Shown here piece after piece: positions 10,273 to 18,147 of a stretch of 36,572 bases of DNA; within the stretch, counting starts at the first letter, position 1, and every line of letters starts with the position of its first letter. The notes under the pieces were generated by a model that was given only the letters and a program-made list of their open reading frames with translations, was not told the origin of the DNA and did no database searches. Source of the DNA: Ruminococcus sp. (lineage in GTDB: Bacteria; Bacillota; Clostridia; Oscillospirales; Acutalibacteraceae); NCBI GenBank assembly GCA_017411835.1, contig JAFQPG010000018.1, positions 1-36,572 of the forward strand, read 5' to 3'. A program made the position numbers and the translations under genes.

Positions 10273-10334
10273 TTTTCCCTTTTGTTTTCTGATAATTCTA
10301 CACAAACTGCACACTTTAATCAGGGAGTGATAAT

Positions 10335-11165
10335 GTGAACAAAAGAATAAATGTACTTCTTATATCAGTCGCACTTATTATGTGTATGACAGTATTTGCT
10401 ATATCTGCTTACGCTGCTGCAGAGCCTACTACAGCCCCTGCACCTGTTGACCCGGCACCGACTTCTACACCGGTTGATCCGGCACCGACTTCTGCACCCG
10501 CTGCCCCAACCTCTGCACCTGCTCCTAGCGAGGGCAACACTCCTGCAATTACTGACCCTACAGTTGACCCTAATCAGGGCATCATAGAAGACCCGACTAC
10601 AGATGCTTATGTTGAGCCTGAGGCTACTGAGTATTACTACTACGACGAAGATGAAATGGTAAATAACATCGACGGCACAGCAGGTAATGTTTCTGACTAT
10701 ACAAATTTGTATGACACCTCAGACTTTGACGAAAAAGCACTTGAAGAATCTAAATGGGACGATATCGCACTTGATATTTCTGAAGCTAAAGGCGACGCTA
10801 TGGACTTCTCCGCTATCAAAGAAAACACCTCACAAGAGGACGATGGCGAGTGGATTATCTACACCGGCTTTACCCTTATCGGTCTTGCTTTACTTGGCAT
10901 TTTGTATTTTACGATTGCCACAATTACATACAAGAAAAAGCTTAAAAAACTTAAAGCAAGAGAACAAAGACAGCGTCAAAGAGACCAACAACGTCCTAGA
11001 AATGACTACGGCGACTCTGACGAGTTCCCGTCTGTACAGGACTACAACCGACACTATCAGCGCAACCGCTACGCACCAAGTGGTGGCGGATATGCCGAGC
11101 GTAAACGCAGAAACGCCGACACTGCTGAAATTGATATTCCAAGAAGATACATTTCAAAACATTAA
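10335..11165 (+). CDS. Single-pass membrane protein with Pro/Thr/Ala-rich exterior, function unknown
   Basis: No family is recognised. The GTG start follows a CAGGGAGTG ribosome site. The 276 residues read: signal peptide or N-terminal anchor (1-28); a Pro/Ala/Thr-rich stretch with a tandem VDPAPTS repeat (30-66); an acidic, Tyr-rich segment (EATEYYYYDEDE, 96-107); a transmembrane helix (about 174-198); and a strongly basic, Gln/Arg-rich tail. The charge pattern suggests an extracellular acidic domain and a cytosolic basic tail. It lies 62 bases after the lipoprotein gene, probably in the same transcript, and is followed by a terminator. It might be a cell-wall-spanning accessory factor, but no function should be assumed. 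Confidence 0.75.
   Translation: MNKRINVLLISVALIMCMTVFAISAYAAAEPTTAPAPVDPAPTSTPVDPAPTSAPAAPTSAPAPSEGNTPAITDPTVDPNQGIIEDPTTDAYVEPEATEYYYYDEDEMVNNIDGTAGNVSDYTNLYDTSDFDEKALEESKWDDIALDISEAKGDAMDFSAIKENTSQEDDGEWIIYTGFTLIGLALLGILYFTIATITYKKKLKKLKAREQRQRQRDQQRPRNDYGDSDEFPSVQDYNRHYQRNRYAPSGGGYAERKRRNADTAEIDIPRRYISKH
10446..10499 (+). repeat. 27-base tandem repeat coding VDPAPTS(T/A)P
   Basis: Two adjacent 27-base units (10446-10472, 10473-10499) differ at only a few bases and encode the Pro-rich spacer of the membrane protein. Such repeats readily change copy number. Confidence 0.8.
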
Positions 11166-11174
11166 TAAAAACAC

Positions 11175-11207
11175 AAAGCACCTACCAAAAAAGGTAGGTG
11201 CTTTTTT
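11175..11207. terminator. Bidirectional terminator at the phage-island 3' end
   Basis: The stem AAAGCACCTACC / GGTAGGTGCTTT (12 pairs) with an A6 loop is followed by TTTTTATTA on the plus strand; the minus strand also has a T-rich tail. It lies between the convergent membrane-protein gene and the phage operon and can stop transcription from both sides. Confidence 0.9.
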
Positions 11208-11208
11208 A

Positions 11209-11676
11209 TTACTTAAACAAAAGCATTACATACTGGCCTTCGTTCTCGTTAAAATTGTTAATCATACCGTCAGTAGGCTGTGTGTCCTGAGTTACTACTA
11301 TAGACTGCTCTTTAAGAGTTAAATTTGCATTTGAACCAAAGGTTCTTCCGACTATCGCAAAGTGAGAAATAACATTGTTATTTGCATCAATCTCCACAGG
11401 TGGATAAAACTTCTGGAACACGATTGCAAATCTGTAGCTGTTTTCAAGCTCAAAAGTTTTTGTTCCTGCTCCGTCACCCGCATAGGAAAATACCGTATAT
11501 GGGTTTTCGTAACGCTGTTTTTCCTGTGCAGAAACGTGAATAGAGCTGTTTAGTATGTGACCGCCCAGCTTTTCATCGATGATGTTATTGTCATTGACAA
11601 AGTCAATTCGCTTTGGTCGGTCACTTGACTGCCACGCACACAGATTAAGATTTTCGGTATAAGAGGTTGCTGCCAT
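11209..11676 (-). CDS. Short tail-fibre / baseplate-tip-like protein (last gene of island)
   Basis: A 155-residue protein. Its N-terminus (NLNLCAWQSSDRPKRIDFVNDN) resembles the start of many Firmicute phage tail-fibre proteins, where a similar segment joins the fibre to the baseplate. The rest looks like a beta-rich domain with many polar residues and no collagen-like repeats, and it is far shorter than a usual fibre. It follows the DUF2313 gene by 11 bases with a GGAGG site and ends 2 bases from the terminator. Its place at the end of a baseplate module suggests the receptor-contact protein. The call rests on position and the N-terminus only. Confidence 0.5.
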   Translation of the reverse strand: MAATSYTENLNLCAWQSSDRPKRIDFVNDNNIIDEKLGGHILNSSIHVSAQEKQRYENPYTVFSYAGDGAGTKTFELENSYRFAIVFQKFYPPVEIDANNNVISHFAIVGRTFGSNANLTLKEQSIVVTQDTQPTDGMINNFNENEGQYVMLLFK

Positions 11677-11687
11677 TTTGTTCCTCC

Positions 11688-12254
11688 TTATTCTAGGTTA
11701 TCAATATCTTCCCACCTTAGATTAAGTGAGTCGATGTATGTAAAGTCGTTGTTTTTGCTGTCGCTTTGCTCCCAACTCGGCCCGTTAAAAACCACATACA
11801 CTACCTGATGCGCAGGCATTATTTTCAAAATCTGCGAGCGTATCCACGCTTTTTGAGCATCGGTGTAGCTGCCCAACGCGTCAACAACTATAGTGTAGGT
11901 TTTCGGATACTCATACACCTTGAAATTTTCAAGCGAAAAGCTTTTTAGCGATTTATTGATTTGCTCTACAGTAAAGCTTTTCTGGTCGATGCTTTCTCTA
12001 AGATTTAGCATCTGTCTGCGTTTTTGAAGTGTCAGGTCATCTCGCAAAGCCCCGATAATAATTTCTCGATTTTCAATGCCATAGGTCGATGCTGTATCAA
12101 TAAAGCATTCAAAAAGCATCTCAAGCGTTTTTTTATTGAGTCTGTTTATCTCGTCTGAATAGGTCTGCAATTCATACGAGATGTTTGAGTTTTCAAAGCT
12201 GTATAAAGAAAGTGGGGATAGCGCTTCTTTCATTGATGTATATGCTTCTTTCAT
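11688..12254 (-). CDS. Baseplate wedge protein, DUF2313/YmfQ (gpI, XkdU-like)
   Basis: 188 residues, close to the usual size of YmfQ/XkdU. The C-terminal block, IMPAHQVVYVVFNGPSW, is the hallmark of the DUF2313 family, and the N-terminal helices around ALRDDLTLQKRR also fit. These proteins sit next to baseplate J in contractile-tail phages and help link wedge to fibre. The ATG overlaps the stop of the baseplate J gene (TAATG), so translation is likely coupled. Confidence 0.8.
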   Translation of the reverse strand: MKEAYTSMKEALSPLSLYSFENSNISYELQTYSDEINRLNKKTLEMLFECFIDTASTYGIENREIIIGALRDDLTLQKRRQMLNLRESIDQKSFTVEQINKSLKSFSLENFKVYEYPKTYTIVVDALGSYTDAQKAWIRSQILKIMPAHQVVYVVFNGPSWEQSDSKNNDFTYIDSLNLRWEDIDNLE

Positions 12255-13321
12255 TACTGCACCGCCCTGATATCAATTTTATTTACCACACATTTTTCAT
12301 TAGGTTTCGGGTAAACATCGCTGCAGTAAGCATCAATAAAGCTGTAATTTTTTACTCCCTGTGTATGGTGAATTATGTCGCCGACATTGCTTAAAAGCAC
12401 AGGCTCACCTACCGAAAGCGAGTTTACGTAATCGGTGATTTTTTCTTTTAGCAAAGCTGACAGCTCATTAAAGTCATAACCGTCAAAAACTTCAAGAGTA
12501 AAGCTAAAGAGCACGTCATTTTTCAGCGCATATAAAACAAACACATCAACGTTGAGCTCTCTGTTTTCATCGATAAGCGCCTGTGCCTGCTCTATCTGTG
12601 CTCTTGTGACACTTTCGCCGTTATATCCGCATACATAAACATCTACTGTGCCCGCACCTCTAGAGCACGGTACAACCGACGCCGAGTGTATGCCATCTAC
12701 AGACAAAGCAAGACGCTTGTAATAAACCGCATTTGTACTGTTTGATATATCCTGATAGCTTGCAAGCACACGCTTTCTTAAGTCTTCATCGGTTTCTTTA
12801 TCAAAACCGCCTTTAAAAGCACTTTTGTTTACAACTGCACTTATGTTAAGCGGAGGCGTCACCATCACCGTAACTGTATTTTCAGACACGTTATAGTCGC
12901 TACCGCCCTGCACAGCCACAACCTTTACCTTGACTGATTTCTGACCTGCTAAAAGAGTCGCATCTTCTACTGTTTCATAGCTTTTTGCAACAGGCCCGAC
13001 GGTTGCAACCACCGTGCCCTTTTTTATTACAATATCACTTTCTGATGCATCAACTACTGAGAAGGTGACTTCACCCGTTGCTTTGACTGCTTCTTTTCTT
13101 ATTAAGCCTCGCTGTTGTGCGTGCTTATCAAGATACTCGCCCGTTGCTGTTGAAATAAACATCTGCCTTTTTACAAATTCTTGTGCAACATAGTTATTAT
13201 AAATTTCTGCACTTAAAACCTTGAGTCTTAGCATTATATCTGATTCATCGCTGATTGTGCTACCGCTGTAAAACTCATAATTTTCAATCATTCTATTAAG
13301 AATTTCTTCGTAACTATCCAT
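12254..13321 (-). CDS. Baseplate J-like wedge protein (XkdT family)
   Basis: 355 residues, typical of baseplate J (Mu gp47, PBSX XkdT). Family features visible are the N-terminal helix with VLSAEIYNNYVAQEF, the ATGEYLDKHAQQRGL segment near residue 58, the beta-rich middle with KKGTVV, and the signature ETDEDLRKRVLASYQ near residue 175. The GAPG-like turn is replaced by CSRGAGTVDVYV. It forms the wedge that triggers sheath contraction in myophages. The start overlaps the gp25-like gene by 8 bases and has GGAGGTG upstream. Confidence 0.93.
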   Translation of the reverse strand: MDSYEEILNRMIENYEFYSGSTISDESDIMLRLKVLSAEIYNNYVAQEFVKRQMFISTATGEYLDKHAQQRGLIRKEAVKATGEVTFSVVDASESDIVIKKGTVVATVGPVAKSYETVEDATLLAGQKSVKVKVVAVQGGSDYNVSENTVTVMVTPPLNISAVVNKSAFKGGFDKETDEDLRKRVLASYQDISNSTNAVYYKRLALSVDGIHSASVVPCSRGAGTVDVYVCGYNGESVTRAQIEQAQALIDENRELNVDVFVLYALKNDVLFSFTLEVFDGYDFNELSALLKEKITDYVNSLSVGEPVLLSNVGDIIHHTQGVKNYSFIDAYCSDVYPKPNEKCVVNKIDIRAVQ

Positions 13322-13661
13322 TGATTGTCACCTCCGTTGTCGCGCTTTTGTCTTTGCATATAACCCTTATAATCGCTTTTTTAGGCGTGCTGTTTTTATC
13401 AACACTTAAAACCTGTAAATCGCAGTAAGGAATATCCACGGTCGCTTCCTTATAGAGCATCTCGAGCTTTTCTTTGAGCATTTCGTCGTTCATACTAAGG
13501 GTATGAGTATTACACCCAAGCTCCCTGTCAAAAGGAAAAGCCCCCTTTTTTATTGTGCAGGCGATTTTTATTCTCTGCACAATTTCTTCAAATGACTCAA
13601 CATAAACCGTACTGCCCCATTGTGTTATTGCAAGGTCATTATTTTCTATTTTTACATCCAT
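13314..13661 (-). CDS. gp25/GPW-like baseplate protein (XkdS/DUF2634)
   Basis: 115 residues. A short beta N-terminus is followed by helix EIVQRIKIACTIKKGAFPFDRELG. The last part, GAFPFDRELGCNTH, matches the conserved EPR-like core of gp25/gpW-type wedge proteins, and the C-terminus is a beta pair (AIIRVICKDKSATTEVTI). The order gp25-like then J-like is the one found in PBSX and P2-type baseplates. It is separated by 2 bases from the preceding spike gene, so it is part of one polycistron. Confidence 0.8.
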   Translation of the reverse strand: MDVKIENNDLAITQWGSTVYVESFEEIVQRIKIACTIKKGAFPFDRELGCNTHTLSMNDEMLKEKLEMLYKEATVDIPYCDLQVLSVDKNSTPKKAIIRVICKDKSATTEVTING

Positions 13662-13663
13662 AG

Positions 13664-13999
13664 CTACTCAACCGCCTTTCCGTTGATAAGCACGGAGCCG
13701 TCGTTTTTCAAAACTATAGATGCACCGCCTAAGGAATAAAGCATCAGCTCGCCCGGCTTTAGCCCCATATCGGGTGCAATAACGCCGATGCACGCCTCTT
13801 TTTTAGTAAGTGGCAAAACCACCGAATGCTCACCCACAGGCGGGTTGTAAACAATTCCGAATGGAGCAACAATCGGCATATCTCTATGCTCGAGTGATGT
13901 ATTAACCGCAACATTTCCAAGCTTACTTTGAGTAACATCACCACAGCTTGCATCACTTTTAGAAAAAGAATTTTTAGTTACATAATCAAGTAGCCACAT
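13664..13999 (-). CDS. Baseplate spike-like protein (gp45/gpV-related)
   Basis: 111 residues. An OB-fold-like middle (PPVGEHSVVLPL) is followed by GELMLYSLGGASIVLKNDGS, the repeating beta pattern typical of the C-terminal needle in Mu gp45 and gpV-type spikes (GxxIxLxxDGxxxING). The position, directly after the hub and before gp25, is right for the spike or for XkdR. It is short, so it may carry only the OB and a minimal needle. The ATG has GAAAGGAAG upstream, and the hub stop lies 1 base before it. Confidence 0.65.
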   Translation of the reverse strand: MWLLDYVTKNSFSKSDASCGDVTQSKLGNVAVNTSLEHRDMPIVAPFGIVYNPPVGEHSVVLPLTKKEACIGVIAPDMGLKPGELMLYSLGGASIVLKNDGSVLINGKAVE

Positions 14000-14000
14000 A

Positions 14001-14945
14001 CTACACTTCCTTTCTCTTTAGCGTCACTATAGTGACATCTTTTTTAGAACTCAACTGATATCTGATGCTGCTTACGTACAGGTTATCTATATCTTTGCAG
14101 ATTGAATTTTTCACCTTAGCATTGCTGTTAAATACTGAAAGATGCTGACCAACGCATTCAAGGGTAATGTAGTATGCTTTTTCTCTGCCGTTTTTTATCA
14201 TTTTATCGGCGTACTCTACCGGAGTATCAGTAAGCACAGAATTCAAATACCTCTCGCGTTGAATTTTTCTTTTTGTCGCATCTTTGTTTTCAACTACGCT
14301 GTTATATCCGCAGGAATTAGTCACCTTTATACGCACCTTGGAAATCTCTTCGCATCTTTTGTTTACCTGTGCAAATTTAGTGTAAGGGATACCGTCACCG
14401 TCATTTGAAAAGACAACGGTGCTATCCTTTTTTGAGCCTGAAAAATCGACCTCTCCATACTCGTTTACACGCACAGTACTGTTATAGGCGTTCTTTGAAA
14501 AATCTTCTATCGCCTGCCAGTTTGTCTGACCCTTTAATACTGTCTGTGTACCGTAGAAAGTCACGTTTTCTCCCCTTGTTTTTAAACCGAAAGGTGTGAT
14601 ATGGTGCGACTCAATCACAAAGGTGTCGGGGTGCATATAGCTTATTGGCTCGCTTTCGTTGTCGACAAGCTTTGATGCCATACTGCGTGCAACAATTTTT
14701 ATGTACTCACCTGACGCGCTTGATAGAATCTGTTGCTCATCAATAATGCCGTAAAACAACGCTTTATCGTCATCAAAGAGTTTAACCTCAACAAGCTCAT
14801 CACAGTCAAAATATGCAAACACAGCGCTCATATCATCACACGGAACGCCCTGCTCCATATTCACATCAAGCGTAACAGGGTTAAAAGCAGTAACACTCTT
14901 ACCATTTATATCCGTAAAAACAAATCTCAGCACAGCTTTATGCAC
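14001..14945 (-). CDS. Baseplate hub protein (gpD / XkdQ-like)
   Basis: 314 residues, the size of XkdQ/gpD hub proteins, which join the tail tube to the spike. The N-terminal half is beta-rich with typical hub features (FDCDELVEVKLFDDDKALFYGIID), followed by NWQAIEDFSKNA, a conserved segment in the family, and YADKMIKNGREKAYYITLECVG. The start is GTG and overlaps the LysM gene end by 19 bases; a second GTG four codons later (14933) is equally possible. It is recognised mainly by pattern and by its place before the spike. Confidence 0.75.
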   Translation of the reverse strand: MHKAVLRFVFTDINGKSVTAFNPVTLDVNMEQGVPCDDMSAVFAYFDCDELVEVKLFDDDKALFYGIIDEQQILSSASGEYIKIVARSMASKLVDNESEPISYMHPDTFVIESHHITPFGLKTRGENVTFYGTQTVLKGQTNWQAIEDFSKNAYNSTVRVNEYGEVDFSGSKKDSTVVFSNDGDGIPYTKFAQVNKRCEEISKVRIKVTNSCGYNSVVENKDATKRKIQRERYLNSVLTDTPVEYADKMIKNGREKAYYITLECVGQHLSVFNSNAKVKNSICKDIDNLYVSSIRYQLSSKKDVTIVTLKRKEV

Positions 14946-15445
14946 TCCCCTTTCTTTATATCATTGATAAACATAATGTGTTTATTAAGCTCTACAAGCT
15001 TTTTTATATCAACACCATATTTGTAGGAAACGTCCCACAGCGTTGTATCTAAGTCACAGATAATCTCTTTTGAAAAAACAAAGCACTGTGGCCTATCCTT
15101 TAAAATCGAAAACGAAAAGCTGTATGTAAGAACAGATGAAGAGGGCTTTGCGATAATTGAGAGCTTATCAAAGCACGCATAAAACGGACTAAGCTTTGGC
15201 AAGCACAAAATTGCGTTTTCGCCCTGTTCATAAAGGCTTTTAAGCTTTTGATACTGATGTATACAATCATCACCGTAAAGCTCACCCACCCCGCTTATCC
15301 TAATCGGCTTTTCGCCGAAATTGATAAGCACATCAGCGCTGTATGGAAGCTCAATCCTCTGCACCTTTTTTTCGCTGTGGATTTCAAGACTTTTCGGGTT
15401 ATGATGCCAGCTAAAGCCGTTAAATCTCATTGGGCTTAATTTCAT
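14927..15445 (-). CDS. LysM-domain tail/baseplate protein (XkdP-like)
   Basis: 172 residues. The N-terminal part (MRFNGFSWHHNPKSLEI) is typical of tail proteins encoded just before the hub. The C-terminal 45 residues form a LysM module: DTTLWDVSYKYGVDIKKLVELN and the closing GECIKLC. XkdP-type proteins bind peptidoglycan or help assemble the hub and are placed between the tape measure and the hub gene. Here the gene before it is only 50 codons and there is no tape measure. Start and stop overlap neighbours (ATGA), which points to translational coupling. Confidence 0.8.
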   Translation of the reverse strand: MKLSPMRFNGFSWHHNPKSLEIHSEKKVQRIELPYSADVLINFGEKPIRISGVGELYGDDCIHQYQKLKSLYEQGENAILCLPKLSPFYACFDKLSIIAKPSSSVLTYSFSFSILKDRPQCFVFSKEIICDLDTTLWDVSYKYGVDIKKLVELNKHIMFINDIKKGECIKLC

Positions 15446-15594
15446 CTTGTGCCCACCTCCTGCTCATCTAAAAAAGCTCTGTTGTAGCGTCGGCAGTCGC
15501 GCTCAAACTCTTCAGAAATTCTAAAAACCACATCGCTGTTTATTTCTGTCTGACTAAATTCAGGCACTATGTTTTCAGTCTTTTCCATACTCAT
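15442..15594 (-). CDS. 50-residue protein at the tape-measure position
   Basis: A small open frame found by reading the gap between the tube-like and LysM genes. Its ATG overlaps the preceding stop (ATGA), its own TGA overlaps the ATG of the LysM gene, and GGAGGT lies just ahead. The predicted protein is charged and mostly helical (RISEEFERDCRRYNRAF). The tight coupling on both sides and the conserved operon spacing show it is a real gene. It takes the slot where contractile phages carry chaperones and the tape-measure gene. The function is unknown; a short internal tail rod or an assembly factor is possible. Confidence 0.7.
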   Translation of the reverse strand: MSMEKTENIVPEFSQTEINSDVVFRISEEFERDCRRYNRAFLDEQEVGTR

Positions 15595-15962
15595 ACCTCC
15601 GCTACATTCATTTTTGTCGCAATTATCGTGTACTTATCTGTCAGCGGTTTTTGCGGTAAAGCTTCCCTGACTTTGCTTTTAAGGCGACAGTTTAAATACT
15701 CGTACCTTTTGTTGCCGTCTGCTAAAGACAAGGTGAAGCCGTCCTTTTCAAAAATTTCGCTATCTAAATGAGTAAGCGCCGTAAGGCTTAGCTCATAGCT
15801 TTTGTTTAAAGGCACGGTATCAAACGCTTCATCACACAAAAACTCTTCAATTTTATATACGTCTGAACTTTCCTGAGCAACAAAAGATGTGACAAAACAA
15901 AGAAGCTCTTCATCAATATAAATATTAATATCCTCACCCTTTAAAAGTCTTAGTGTATTCAT
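15591..15962 (-). CDS. Candidate tail-tube-like protein
   Basis: 123 residues from the ATG with GAGGAGGTG upstream; the longer frame to 15986 has no ribosome site. The layout is beta-rich: INIYIDEELLCFVTSFVAQ, a central loop with YELSLTAL, then SLADGNKRYEYLNCRL and a C-terminal helix/strand. The short strand-turn-strand opening and the size resemble tail-tube proteins such as XkdM and gpFII, but no diagnostic motif is visible. The position, after the tail terminator, suits a tube. It could instead be a baseplate adaptor. No sheath gene lies before it, which is unusual for this baseplate type. Confidence 0.45.
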   Translation of the reverse strand: MNTLRLLKGEDINIYIDEELLCFVTSFVAQESSDVYKIEEFLCDEAFDTVPLNKSYELSLTALTHLDSEIFEKDGFTLSLADGNKRYEYLNCRLKSKVREALPQKPLTDKYTIIATKMNVAEV

Positions 15963-16396
15963 CCTGTCACCTCCTCGTACATACAAAACGATAGCTGTAA
16001 AACTACATCTCTATATACAGACATAGCGTTCTCATCAAACGATATCGCAGAAATTTTTATATCCTGACAAGCGTTGTAGCTGTCGCTTTTTCTGATTGCA
16101 TCGCATAGCTCATTTGCAAGGCTGATAAGCCCCTCGCCACCGTTGTTTTTCGGCGCATAAATTCTGAATTTCAGCGTTAAATCATACATACCGCCTTTTA
16201 AATTATCTTTAACATTTTCGCCAACAAAACTACTCACGACCTGAGTATCCAGCGTTGATACCGCTATCATATAGTCGCTTAAAGGGTTTGCTTGCTCATA
16301 AGCGCCAAAGCCTTTTACAAAGCATATATCGCTAAGCGAGCCATACGTTTTTATTTTTTTTACCATATCATCAATGTTAGTCTGAAGCTGCGTCAT
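15959..16396 (-). CDS. Tail terminator / head-tail joining protein (XkdJ-like)
   Basis: 145 residues. The ATG at 16396 has AAAGGCGG seven bases upstream; other in-frame ATGs lie at 16402 and 16417, and the frame to 16492 only overlaps the previous gene. The helix-strand pattern (TNIDDMVKKIKTYG, then VVLQLSFCMYEE at the end) and the size match tail terminators of the gpU/XkdJ type, which cap the tube and join it to the head. The family is assigned from size and order, with low sequence support. It overlaps the next start by ATGA. Confidence 0.55.
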   Translation of the reverse strand: MTQLQTNIDDMVKKIKTYGSLSDICFVKGFGAYEQANPLSDYMIAVSTLDTQVVSSFVGENVKDNLKGGMYDLTLKFRIYAPKNNGGEGLISLANELCDAIRKSDSYNACQDIKISAISFDENAMSVYRDVVLQLSFCMYEEVTG

Positions 16397-16742
16397 AGTC
16401 ATCCCGCCTTTGTTCATAATACGGCTTAAGCACCGCCCATACATACAGCGCGCTGTTATTAAACTCGTAGGTGTCGCTGTTATGCACAACATATTTTTTG
16501 CCGTTAGATGTGAGCACCGCGTTCTCCCTTATATCAAACCTTAACTGCGGTGTGCCGATATAAAGGTAATATCTTTTTTCGGAAAAGCCGCCTGTGGTAA
16601 TCGAATCATTAAAATATCGGCTGTTTTTATAGTGAAGCGGCTGAATAAAAGCTTTTGTAAAATAAACTTTTGCGCCTTTTTCTATTTTTACCCGATTACC
16701 ATAGGTATTAATCATATTTTTTACGCTGGCAAATATGCTCAT
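16377..16742 (-). CDS. Head-tail joining protein (head-closure/stopper, XkdH-like)
   Basis: 121 residues from the ATG at 16742, which overlaps the previous stop (ATGA) and has AAGGGTG ahead. The beta-rich centre contains NSRYFNDSITTGGFSEKRYYLYIG and NGKKYVVHNSDTYEFN, followed by a helix with LYVWAVLKPYYEQ. This resembles head-closure (stopper) proteins of the XkdH group. These sit between connector ring and tail terminator to hold DNA in the head. The assignment is from pattern and gene order. Confidence 0.6.
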   Translation of the reverse strand: MSIFASVKNMINTYGNRVKIEKGAKVYFTKAFIQPLHYKNSRYFNDSITTGGFSEKRYYLYIGTPQLRFDIRENAVLTSNGKKYVVHNSDTYEFNNSALYVWAVLKPYYEQRRDDYDAASD

Positions 16743-17101
16743 ACACTCACCCTTGTAAAGCAAAAATCATCAAAGCTTACAAGGTCTGTTATTTCCTGCT
16801 TTTGGTTTTGCCACATTAAAGCAGCAGACTCTATCATATCTGACGACTTAGTAATCTGCACATCGCCTGCTTTTAGGCTGTAGGCGGTGTTTGCACTCAT
16901 AGCAAGCGCATATTTATAGTACGCGTAAACAGCACACGCATACGCAAGACGCTTGTTTTCGCTTTCGCTAAACTCTTTTTTTCTTTGCTTGCCCTCAAAG
17001 TATTTTATGCAATCAACTATAATAAAAATCCATTTTGATATTTCTTCTTGCTCAAGGCCTGACACCAGAGCAAATCTGTCCAGCACATCTTTTAAACTCA
17101 A
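16739..17101 (-). CDS. Head-tail connector (adaptor) protein
   Basis: 120 residues starting at TTG, with AAAGGAGGG eight bases upstream. The sequence is almost wholly helical (IFIIVDCIKYFEGK; KRLAYACAVYAYYKYAL), as in gp6/gp15-type adaptor proteins, which form a ring under the portal. It directly follows the capsid gene by 14 bases, the usual position for this role. There is no catalytic motif. Confidence 0.65.
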   Translation of the reverse strand: MSLKDVLDRFALVSGLEQEEISKWIFIIVDCIKYFEGKQRKKEFSESENKRLAYACAVYAYYKYALAMSANTAYSLKAGDVQITKSSDMIESAALMWQNQKQEITDLVSFDDFCFTRVSV

Positions 17102-17115
17102 GGTGTCGCCCTCCT

Positions 17116-18126
17116 TTAGTATGTAAGTTTAATTGATGCGTCCTTGAAAATCTTTGCAAAGCCCGCGATACAAGAAACTGTTGCACGCTCGAGCTGTCTG
17201 TCGATGAGCTTGTCGTAGTCAGTAACAACGTCGCCTGCCTTAACCATTTCAAGAGCACAGTTTTTATCAAGACCAATGATAAGGTCAGAGTTGATAGCAT
17301 CTGTGTGCAGTAGGTTTGCACCAAGTGGTGTGACCATTTTGCCACTGCCCTGGAAATTAAGACCTGCTGCAGCATCCTTCATCTCGCCCATTGCTAAAAT
17401 CTTCTTCATAGCAGAGGTTGGCGCTAAAATTGTATTGAGCTGATACGGAGAAAGATTTGCCCATAAGGAGATGAGGTCGTCATAAGAAACGTCGCCTGTC
17501 TCGGCGCTTGCGATAGCCTTGCACGCATTTGAGTTGCCGTCACCGTTTAAAATAGTGTCTACAGCGTCTTTGAGCTGTGCTCTGGCAATATATGCGCCAA
17601 TCTGGTTGAGCGTTACCGTAAAGAGGTCGAGACGCTGGAAGCGTAACGCCTCGTAAGAAGATACGAGCATTCTGCCACGCTTATGAAGCTTAACGAGGTT
17701 TTCAGATGTTTTTACAACTGTCTGCGGAATGTACGCACCCTCGTTTACGATGCTCAAAGACTTGTCGTCTTCACTAGGGTCAGACGTAATGCTTCTGTAG
17801 TCCATACCGTCGATTGTAGTAACGGTTGCGACAATGTCAGATAAAATGTCTGCGTTTTCCATACCCTGCTTTACTGCACGAGCAACATATTCAGGGAAAA
17901 GTGCAGATGAGTTTGAGCTCTGGAAAAACTTTTCGACACAGTCAGAACCCTCGCCTGATACCTTGATATCAAAACGCTTGAGCTGACGTGAAAACGCGTC
18001 TAAGTTTTCGAGCTGCGTACCGATATAGTTTGCTGATGGGTCTAAAGATTCGAGCACGTCAGTAAGGCTTTTGCCCTTTGCCTGATACATACCCTTTTCA
18101 AGATTAATATTCTCAAATAATGCCAT
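17116..18126 (-). CDS. Major capsid protein (HK97-fold)
   Basis: 336 residues, typical of HK97-fold capsid proteins. A Lys/Ser-rich N-arm (ENINLEKGMYQAKGKSLTDVLE) is followed by a region with SSALFPEYVARAVKQGME, which is seen in XkdG-like capsid proteins, then VNEGAYIPQTVVKTSENLVKLHKRGRMLVSS and GLNFQGSGKMVTPLGANLL. The long E-loop-like and P-domain patterns fit. It is the most conserved-looking structural gene of the island, with strong codon bias and GGAAG upstream. It is placed after the decoration protein and before the adaptor, the standard order. Confidence 0.9.
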   Translation of the reverse strand: MALFENINLEKGMYQAKGKSLTDVLESLDPSANYIGTQLENLDAFSRQLKRFDIKVSGEGSDCVEKFFQSSNSSALFPEYVARAVKQGMENADILSDIVATVTTIDGMDYRSITSDPSEDDKSLSIVNEGAYIPQTVVKTSENLVKLHKRGRMLVSSYEALRFQRLDLFTVTLNQIGAYIARAQLKDAVDTILNGDGNSNACKAIASAETGDVSYDDLISLWANLSPYQLNTILAPTSAMKKILAMGEMKDAAAGLNFQGSGKMVTPLGANLLHTDAINSDLIIGLDKNCALEMVKAGDVVTDYDKLIDRQLERATVSCIAGFAKIFKDASIKLTY

Positions 18127-18147
18127 TATTACATCTTCCTTTCAAAA

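Noticed and set aside
10687-11322. 211-codon plus-strand frame overlapping the membrane-protein gene
   Set aside because: It is a shifted frame, starts without a ribosome site and crosses the terminator.
17052-17375. 107-codon frame inside the capsid gene
   Set aside because: Same strand, other frame; low-complexity Ser/Leu/Thr content and no start signal.
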